Assembly (NCBI RefSeq): GCF_000003815.2
Contig: NC_049980.1
Coordinates: forward strand, 25,123,619 to 25,187,618
Length of the DNA stretch: 64,000 bases
Reading direction: 5' to 3'
Source of the DNA: Branchiostoma floridae
Taxonomy: Eukaryota > Chordata > Leptocardii > Amphioxiformes > Branchiostomatidae
Position numbers and translations under genes: made by a program. The notes below the pieces were generated by a model. It saw only the letters and a list, made by a program, of their open reading frames with translations, did not search any database and was not told the origin of the DNA. Every line of letters starts with the position of its first letter. The first letter of the stretch is position 1. Shown one piece after another: positions 56,471 through 64,000 of this stretch.

Positions 56471-57087
56471 AGGCCTAGGGGGAAAAATGTTGTGTTTCCT
56501 GTTTTGCTACCTATCCTAGAAAAACCTGCCGACCCTAGAATGTTTTGGGTGGCCAGTGGAGTCACATACCTTTCAGCCTGCTTCCTATTGAAGTAGATAC
56601 AGACTGCTTGTCCCATCTAATAAAGGATAGATGTATCTATTATTACCCGACATAAGTCAAGTCAAGTATCCGTCGACAGAAGAGCACTTTGAACAGGGAC
56701 AGGGGGCGCCACTGAGACCTGTGTATAACTGTGTCTTGTCACGTGACGATGTCCATCAAACGTCACGTGACAAAGAAACTCCAAGATGAGACCTCCGGGT
56801 TGACAAAGAGACAGAGTTCGTCTCGAAAGCTTCCCCAAGCTAATTGAACTTAAATTGTGTGTATGTGTTTAAATCTTTGCCAAAAGTAAGTCAAGTATCT
56901 ATTATCCACAGAATTAAAGTTTTAAAGAAAAGTGTCCTCATGCTTTTCAGTTTACTTTGTTCAACTGTATTGTAATATGTCTCACTAGAGTTTTGGCCAG
57001 CCTAAAATTACAAGAAAAAATCCCTACCTACCAACCCTAATTTTTTCTGAAGCTGAAACAGAAACAGGAAACACTTTTCCTAGGCCT
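56471..57087. repeat. MITE with GGCCTAGGGGGAAAAATG ends, copy 2
   Basis: Left end as at 17757, right end GAAACAGGAAACACTTTTCC then TAGGCC. The interior is longer than copy 1 because about 200 bp (about 56640-56890, CAAGTCAAGTATCCGTCGAC to AAGTCAAGTATC) appears inserted. Confidence 0.65.
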
Positions 57088-57594
57088 GATCATGCAGACT
57101 CTACACATTCAAGAAGTTAATGATGGACCAAGAAACATGTTTATGAAACGTTACATGCCTTCCACACACAGCAGACAATTCATGTGCCCACAGCATGTTT
57201 CACACCATATTCTACCAGGTTGTTATTCCAGCTACAGTTGCACCATTAATCTAAACAGCCTAGTCTGCTTCGGTGATGTATAAATCAACTACTGTATTAA
57301 TAGTATTATATCTGCTGTCAGCTCCAATGGAGTATTGTTTTAGTTTGTGTAACTCAAGATACTGTTGATGGATTGGTATGACTTTTGGTATGTAGGTAGG
57401 TATTGAGGTGCCTTAAGAATACTGGTGAAACTTGGGCCCCCTAGCTTTTGCAGGTACGTAACATTACAGGCTGATAGCCTTGTTGAGTGTAGAATGGTAT
57501 AGTCCAAAGACAGGTGACTTACAGAGGTCAACAGGCCATGGGTAATTTTGGACATGCATAGAACCAGTTGGTATTGCCATGGGGAAGGTAATGT

Positions 57595-57776
57595 TACTGT
57601 AAATGCATTTAAGTTTGTGGGGATTTAATTTTGCGGTAGCGGGAAAAATGACTTTTCGCAGTGGTTTTAAGTTCGCAGTAGCACCATGCACTGCCATGAA
57701 AAAATATTCGCAGTGAAGCGGCTACCGCAAAAACCATGAATATTAAACAACCGCAAAAGCTTTTGCATTTACAGTA
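57595..57776. repeat. MITE 'A', full copy 2
   Basis: Ends TACTGTAAATGCATTT and GCATTTACAGTA. The interior GGGGATTTAATTTTGCGGTA and TAGCGGGAAAAATGACTTTT closely match 6739-6951. It lies about 150 bp upstream of the DUSP23 start codon. Confidence 0.85.
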
Positions 57777-57926
57777 CTTAAAGCAGAAGGACTACCCAGT
57801 GGTTCCCATGTAAATTACAAAGTTACATTTCTCAACAAGGACACCAATCGTGGATGCCCTTGTCATGTTTGTGTGTCTTCCATTGACAATTCCAGGCTTG
57901 TCAGTTGTAACCAGGGACCAGTCAGC

Positions 57927-60900
57927 ATGGCAGAACGACCCTCCAGTTTCAGCTGGGTGATCCAAGGAAAGCTGTGTGCTCTGGCGTTCCCCCATCGGGC
58001 GGAAAACATTAGGTTAGTATTGCAAGACCACAGTCTGGCCATGATCTGGTCATACAATATTGGTGTCAGAGAAACAACACGTTAAAGTTTTTGGTACCCT
58101 GAACTTTTAATACAGACATTTATTTAAGCTATTACAGACTATTGGTTTGCAATGGTCAACAGGCTTGAGGAAGTCAAAGCCATCGGCAATAACTCAGGTC
58201 ATTAATATCCCATATACTACCCACTTTTTGCAGGGTTCCCATTGGTCCAAAAATACAGGCATAGGACTCGTTCTCAGAGTGTTGTCCATGATTTGTGATT
58301 AGAAGATTTTACAACTCTGGGAACGAGAGCCACCAAATACGGTGGATGAACAAAATGGCGGCAAGTTTGAAGACACGTTTGTACATAGAGATAAATCGCA
58401 AACAGTGACGTTACAGCAGGTGCAGAGGGTGGTGATGAGATTCTATTGCCTGGCCACACAGGTTTAGAAGGCAGGGAGAGCAGCAATCCGACCCAACCAG
58501 CAAGATAAATGGCGGCCGGATGAACAAAACCTCAGCGGCTCTCGTATGGGCTACAATATTATGTAACAATGCGAATGTGTCCTCTAGAGTCGTCACGGCT
58601 AGGTATCAGACAATATCTATATGATAATAACGTTAATGATCCGCTAAAATCCTTTGTATATATTGTGTATATGGTGCCATAACTTATTCAGTGGTTATAG
58701 AAATAGGCCATGAATTATGGCACCATACACACCTTGGGGCGGGTCATTAACCCATGGAGGTTGTTCAGCCTCCTTGATTAACCCCATATTCTTGCCCGAG
58801 AGCTAATTACAGGTAACATAAAAGGGGAAAAACAAATAGTGCAGAACAGTGCACAATGTGCCTACTCTGGTCTAAAAACTAAGTTATTGGGTGAGAAAGT
58901 GGATATAATAATTATGAACAATAATTAGAATAATGAATATAATATATGTGCATGTAAAGTCTTACAGTATATCTGGATTGACAGTTAGGCCATGTGATTT
59001 GATTATATGGATGACATCCTCTGAACACCCCTAAACTGATGTGAGTGTTCCAATAAAAAAACGTTTGGCCAAAGTAAAAAGTTGCCTTCATTATAAAATC
59101 TTAAGTGGTCAAAACCACTGGGTTATGGACCAAACACCCTGCTGTAACAGCATAGGACCCCTAATTGGGATACTTAACCCACTGGGGACACTGGATCTCT
59201 GTGCACCCATGCCCTACTTGTTCACTGTCCCTTGAACTGTGTAGCTTTTTGATTAATTCCCCATTGTCTTCTGACAATGCCCACTTTTCAGTCATTAAGA
59301 AATAATACTGTGGCACTAAACCAACCTGATTTGTTCATACCTTGGTTGTTTGAGACAGTATTGCGATAAAACGTCCTTGATATATTTGATCACTTTGCAG
59401 CTGCTTTATACGATTTACAATATGGTCGGAAGCTTTTTTTTGTTTGAAAACAGACGAAAATCGATGCGTGCGCGGATGTCATCCATATAATCAAATCACA
59501 CGGCCTTAGCTATTTTACATATTCAAAGTTTGATGAAGTAGGTTATTATCATGTCACATGCAATTCGTTAGCCTGCAAGCATGAATTGGCATTATTTGTA
59601 AGGACGTCCGGATTGCTGTAGCCTCACGAAGCTTTCCACAAAATCGTCTTCCGGGAGGGACGTAAAACGGGGGTCCCGTGCTCGAGGAGGTGCCTCGACC
59701 ACGTTAAACAGCCTCATTACCCTCACTTTGGGTACCTACTGGCTGCAAAATACACCCGATATTATTATTATTAGATATTGGCTCCACAATTTACAGAATC
59801 AGTGATGGGCTCTTTTTAAAAAATTTTTCCCCAGATGGTTGTACAAGGAAGGTGTTCGTCACCTGGTCTCCCTGACCTACAGACTGCCCCCTGTGGACAG
59901 CTGCCCAAACCTGAACAGTATCCACATGAAGATTGAGGACTTCACTCCTCCCACTATTGAACAGGTGGACCGCTTCATCCACATAGTGGAGAGCAACAGT
60001 ATCATTGGAGAGGTGAGAAATGTTCTCTGCTTCCATGTTAAGAGTTTTGGTTTGATTTTGATTTGATTTTATTTATTTGCACATAAAAAAGGGCATGCAT
60101 ACAGTAAAGATAACTGATTGATAAAAAAACAGTGCGGGAGAGAGGTAGAAGCCAAAAAGGCTTATGGGAGACCTCCTCCTAACAAACTATTGAACACAAA
60201 TTCAAATGAGGTAATTTAAATGGTATACAAATGATAACAAAACATAAATGTGAAAGGAGGTTTGATTTGCTTGGCTGTATAAAAAAGATACAGCCAGGGC
60301 TACCCAACTATCTGGATATCTCACCGAAAAATGCCAAATTGTGCAAAAGAATTGATTCAACTTGTGCCAATTTCCCCATGCGGTCACTTCGACATGTGGC
60401 GCATTTGTGTATGAAGCCTAGATGTGCAGGCTACTGGAAATCGCACTGAACTACAAACTGATGATTAAAAATGCTTAAAAAAGAGATTTGCAGTGATAAA
60501 GGATGTTCACTTTTGTCCCAACATAGGTAAGGCATTCTGAAATATTTCAATTATGCTGCTTTGCACCATTTTGCGCCCATCTGAATTGCAAATTCACAAA
60601 ACCTCCTGTTTTGCAAATAGTGTCATAATTTTTGCTAACACTAACATTATACCCAATACAAAGTGATATAATAATCTATAACATGACTACATGTATGTTT
60701 ACAGGACATCTACCTTAGAGTTGCCTCAGATTTATCTGCAATAAATTCGATGTAGCTGATAATGTTGCCATGTTTGTCATAATGTCATGTGTGTTATCCC
60801 TGTTCTCAGGCTGTTGCAGTTCATTGCCAGTGGGGCAGGGGGCGCACAGGTACCATGATTGCATGCTACTTTGTCAAGACAAGGAAAATCTCAGGACAAG

Positions 60901-61010
60901 AGGCCATTGAGGAGATCCGACGCATCCGTCCAGGCTCAATAGAAACCTATGACCAAGAGAAGATGGTGATTCAGTATTACCAACAGTTAAAGTCCAGAGG
61001 GGAGGTTTAG
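57927..61010 (+). CDS. DUSP23: DUSP23, small dual-specificity protein phosphatase
   Basis: Exons 57927-58012, 59835-60012 and 60810-61010 give 154 aa; human DUSP23 has 150. Junctions are GT-AG with phases 2 and 0. The start ATG follows GTCAGC and opens MAERPSSFSWVIQGKL, matching the FSWV(L/I)xG(R/K)L opening of the family. Exon 2 has GVRHLVSLTYRLPPVDSCP. Exon 3 carries the catalytic loop HCQWGRGRTGTM, that is HCxxGxxRTG with the nucleophilic Cys and the phosphate-binding Arg. It ends with the diagnostic RRIRPGSIETYDQEKMVIQ. No extra domains, signal peptide or membrane helix: a cytosolic/nuclear atypical DUSP, expected to be active. Confidence 0.95.
58663..58735. repeat. Short hairpin in DUSP23 intron 1
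   Basis: TGTATATGGTGCCATAACTTA faces the inverted ATTATGGCACCATACACA across a loop of about 30 bases. Confidence 0.6.
58986..59508. repeat. MITE 'G', copy 1 (DUSP23 intron 1)
   Basis: The left end TTAGGCCATGTGATTTGATT, continuing TATATGGATGACATCC, returns inverted at the right end (GGATGTCATCCATATAATCA then AATCACACGGCC). About 32 of 35 positions match. About 520 bp with no transposase. Confidence 0.85.
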
Positions 61011-61586
61011 ATGTGCATCTAACATTACATAAGCCAATACAATCATGCCAACCCTTCAAAATTCTACAAGTAAAGAAATTAAATACGTAAGAATTCAATG
61101 AGAATGGGTAAATGAAAGAGTTATATTTTCATCTCAACTCGCTAAATGTGCAAATTGTTAGTTTCAAAGGTAACAGTTATTCTTGCTAAATAGGAAATTC
61201 TCTAGTACTTAACCTCTAGTACCCAGCACTCCACGGTTGCCAAATGGCGCCAAATGTCTTATCAAGGAAGGGACTAAGGGGACAAGGTTCAAGAATTAGC
61301 TTCCAACTTGTCAGTAACATTTGTTGCATAACAAACTTTGCTCCTTTGTGTAAGAGATTTGTGTTAATATTAAAAGGTACAGGAGGAGGCAGTGGAGTAC
61401 GTCTTTCTCAAGCTAACATAAAGACCACACCTTGCAAGTTCTACAAAACTACAAAGGTGAAGAAAAAATCAAACAAAAATGACCTTGGTTTATTTGTTTT
61501 TACAATGTTCAATGCATGGAACGCATGGAAATCAATACAGAGGAAAACTGGTGCTTCTCTGAAAGCCTTGTTCTTTTGAATTTTGC

Positions 61587-61958
61587 ATAGACCATGTTGA
61601 TTTAGTTATATGGATGACATCTGCACATACATGTATGCATGCATTGATTTCCAGCATTTCTAAAAAAACATTTTGTGCAAAGCTTCAAAAAAATTTAGTA
61701 ATCATATGCTGCAAGTTGAAAAAGTATCAGCAAATGGATACTAATGTCATAGAAGGCCAAAGTCAATTCCAAAGTCAAAGAAGATTTGAAAGAACAAAAA
61801 TGAAGAATTCTCTGTGTGTTCAACCCTCCTGACCACTTTTGGTAGATTTCATAATGAATTACCCTTTTTTTTTTTTTGAACTTCTTATTTGCACTCACTC
61901 ATCACTTTTTGCACTCACTCCCAGAGGATGTCAACCGTGTAATCAAATCAACAAGGCC
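61587..61958. repeat. MITE 'G', copy 2 (3' of DUSP23)
   Basis: Left end CCATGTTGATTTAGTTATAT then GGATGACATC; right end GGATGTCAACCGTGTAATCA then AATCAACAAGGCC. It is more diverged and shorter than copy 1. Confidence 0.7.
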
Positions 61959-62648
61959 ATACAGAAGCGGAATGATTGGTAATTGTTGTGTTGTACTAAA
62001 AGTGATAGATGCATGTAGATAAAGGATTGTTCATGATTACGGGGAAATCGTGTATAATTTCTTTGGAAACTATAGTGTTACTCCTGTGGTGCTTTAATAC
62101 TTTCCATTGTTAACATTTTTGACTACCTCAAGATGTTAGAAATGTGTTCAAACCATAACCGATTATATTTCACTCAGTCATGTCACATTTCTGATCAACA
62201 TAGTGAAAAAGGAAGAGTGAGTCTGTAGGTGTGATGAACCATGTCAAAGTTGCTGATGGAGTTTGCCCATACCAGGGAAGGGATAATGCTGGGCTATGCA
62301 ACATTGAGCTGTCTAAAGGCAAATGTACCTGTATGCACCAGATTCTGCTGTGTATATGAAGGCATAGGCTATCCCTACCTTAAGAAGTTTGACACGTCTT
62401 CAGGTCAACCTGAATATATTTTATCAGAGTATTACAAGCATATAGCATTACATCGTTTTACAGCATTATATGCAATGATCTTTTTTTTGTAACTACTAAG
62501 GGTAGTGTTTGCATGGTAGCTGTGCATCTTATTTTTGTACCTTATGTGTTGTATTCATCCATGTGCTAAGATCACTTTTGTGCGATAGTAGTGTTTGCAG
62601 CTATCTTAAGAGTTTGTAGTTTATCTTGCAATCATTTGATTATGTCAT

Positions 62649-62654
62649 AATAAA
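62649..62654 (+). terminator. Candidate polyadenylation signal, DUSP23
   Basis: AATAAA followed by GTTTGAAATGTG, a reasonable 3' end site. Confidence 0.4.
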
Positions 62655-62726
62655 GTTTGAAATGTGAAACTACGAGCAATTCTTTAGCAATTAATTAGAA
62701 TTTCATATAAAAGAAATACCGGCAAG

Positions 62727-62946
62727 TAAGGGCGCGGTCACAGAGGTCGTGCGATCGTCATACGATCGCTAACTTCGGGCATTTTGGAGGACTGAAAATG
62801 TGCGTCTCCTGCAAAGTTCAACATTCTTCGTACACAAAATGCTGTTTTGGATCCATGTTGGTGGTTGGTCTGTCACGACCTGCTTATGAAAATCTTATGG
62901 CATCAAAATCGTACGACGATAGCACGACCTAAGTGACCGCGCCTTA
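62727..62946. repeat. MITE with GGGCGCGGTCAC ends
   Basis: TAAGGGCGCGGTCAC at the left and GTGACCGCGCCTTAA at the right, with subterminal AGGTCGTGCGATCGTCATAC facing GTACGACGATAGCACGACCT. About 220 bp. Confidence 0.8.
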
Positions 62947-63336
62947 AAGTAGAGCGTTGGCATCTTAATTGTGATCTGTAAGACGTTAGGTGCGTCAGCG
63001 GGGTGCGGACATGGCCGCCCCGGCCCGAGGTAGGTGAGGGGCTGGGTCGGCCGGTCACGGTCCTGCAATTAATCCTGGTCCTGTAATCACCGACTTGGCT
63101 CACCTTTTCACAACCTGCGCGGCCCGGCATCTGGTCCATATCAACCTCGGGGGGACACGCGTCTGTGATGGCGCGCTCACGTGCATTCATCGCAGGTCGT
63201 CATACGATGTTCATTTCGTAATGAGTAATGATGGTAGATTAGCGCACTAAATGTATATAGCTTGTAGTTGTTAGTTATACGACGTGTAATTTGCCATACA
63301 TTGTACCCTATGCAGTCGTTAATAAACTTGACTTGT
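62947..63336. other. G+C-rich gene-free stretch
   Basis: From 62990 to 63180 the sequence is unusually G+C rich (ATGGCCGCCCCGGCCCGAG, CGCGGCCCGGC), like a CpG-type promoter. An ATG at 63011 followed by GTAGGTGAG could be a tiny first exon of a gene lying to the right, but nothing confirms it. Confidence 0.3.
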
Positions 63337-63580
63337 CTTAGGCCCCGTTCAGGCCCAGAACAAACGGATAGAAACGTTTGATTTCTTTGCATCTTGAACG
63401 GGCCTAAGATCCTTCTAGGCGGTCAGTTCTGCCTACTTGACGATCTGATCTTAGGATCTTCAAGTAGGCAGAACCATCCGCCTAGAAGGATCTAAGACGT
63501 ACAGCCTTTTCCCAGGCAAGACAGCTGAAGGCCCATCCGTTTGCGATCACAGGACGGATGTGATGGGGCCCTTACAGTGA
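63337..63580. repeat. Nested inverted repeats
   Basis: CTTAGGCCCCGTTCAGG (63337) faces TTGAACGGGCCTAAG (63393-63407). Next to it, arms of about 42 bp at 63404-63445 and 63454-63496 pair closely (GATCCTTCTAGGCGG; TTCTGCCTACTTGA). The pairs share bases, so alternative hairpins are possible. Confidence 0.75.
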
Positions 63581-64000
63581 CACAGAGGTCTGTTACAGGA
63601 CAATTTACTGTAGGATTGGTTATCATTACGTCAAGCACAGGGCCAGATAAGCTTCTGGCATTTTATGTCAGGCTGGATGGCTGTCAGAAACCTTTGAAGA
63701 TAGAAAATCTATACGATCAGAAAACATGATATGCAAAAAAATTAATAGTTCAGCCACGAAGCTTTCTATGGAGACTAACCGGACCTTCGTCTGAACGGTG
63801 TTTTTTCCATCATACTTATGAGGGAGTCTTGACTATTACATACCATAAGAAATCTGAACCTGACAGAGTTAATATGCTGCCTTCCAAACGATGTGCTGTA
63901 TGATACTGAAAGGTTGACCGAGATCGACCCGCTCTAAGGTTGCGTCCTCTGACATAACGCCTTGTTCTTTCTTCCGTCTTGGATCAGCCGAAACCCCGTG
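63581..64000. other. Window end, no gene seen
   Basis: A short open frame at 63541-63729 has no recognisable motif. Nothing else is supportable. Confidence 0.4.

Larger units (their letters stand above)
61011..62670 (+). other. DUSP23: Probable DUSP23 3' UTR
   Basis: No coding exon recognised. The plus-strand open frame at 61244-61579 has no domain and is basic low-complexity. An AATAAA at 62649-62654 is the only good end signal noted, which would give a 1.6-kb UTR containing the MITE at 61587. The true end could be earlier. Confidence 0.4.

Noticed and set aside
61244-61579. 111-codon plus-strand open frame after DUSP23
   Set aside because: No domain, no splice context, Lys/Asn-rich composition in an A/T-rich 3' region; most likely chance.
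63011-63029. ATG with downstream GTAGGTGAG as first exon of another gene
   Set aside because: A good start context and donor in G+C-rich sequence, but only six codons and no second exon in the window to confirm it.

Overview
The window is animal genomic DNA: intron-rich genes with GT-AG introns, long UTRs, one 100-base assembly gap (25650-25749) and many short inverted-repeat DNA transposons. The gene set and repeat style (CC2D2A, DUSP23, ENPP, a folate-receptor relative, a nuclear receptor, an intron-containing tRNA-Tyr) fit an invertebrate deuterostome. A lancelet (Branchiostoma) draft assembly is my best guess; this is inference, not a database match.

Layout. (1) 340-575, plus strand: last coding exon of a nuclear receptor of NR0B/NR2E type, then a long 3' region ending near an AATAAA at 3948. 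(2) 5443-5529, minus: tRNA-Tyr(GUA) with a 14-nt intron. (3) 6594-29792, plus: a nearly complete CC2D2A gene. I traced 33 coding exons that stay in phase to a 1635-aa product, with one expected exon probably lost in the gap. (4) 31676-33191, plus: a three-exon secreted protein of the folate-receptor family whose blocks are in circularly permuted order. (5) 34359-47536, minus: a 29-exon type II membrane ENPP (ectonucleotide pyrophosphatase/phosphodiesterase) in which two SEA domains stand where ENPP1-3 carry somatomedin-B domains. Genes 4 and 5 converge tail to tail. (6) 47537-57926: a 10-kb gene-free block of nested repeats. (7) 57927-61010, plus: DUSP23, three exons, 154 aa, followed by a repeat-bearing 3' region and a gene-free end.

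The genes do not form a pathway: a ciliary transition-zone scaffold, a vitamin-carrier-like secreted protein, a cell-surface phosphodiesterase, a small phosphatase and a transcription factor are simply neighbours.

The strongest points for a second look are the permuted folate-receptor protein, the SEA-SEA-ENPP architecture (with a one-base phase break next to it), an inverted 81-bp copy of CC2D2A exon 27 inside a later intron of the same gene, a tandem array in CC2D2A intron 18 that copies the end of exon 18 with its 5' splice site, and a 955-bp TTAA-flanked element carrying five perfect CRE palindromes.

Exon borders were set by hand from GT-AG sites, phase and family similarity recalled from memory. 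No alignment or search was run.
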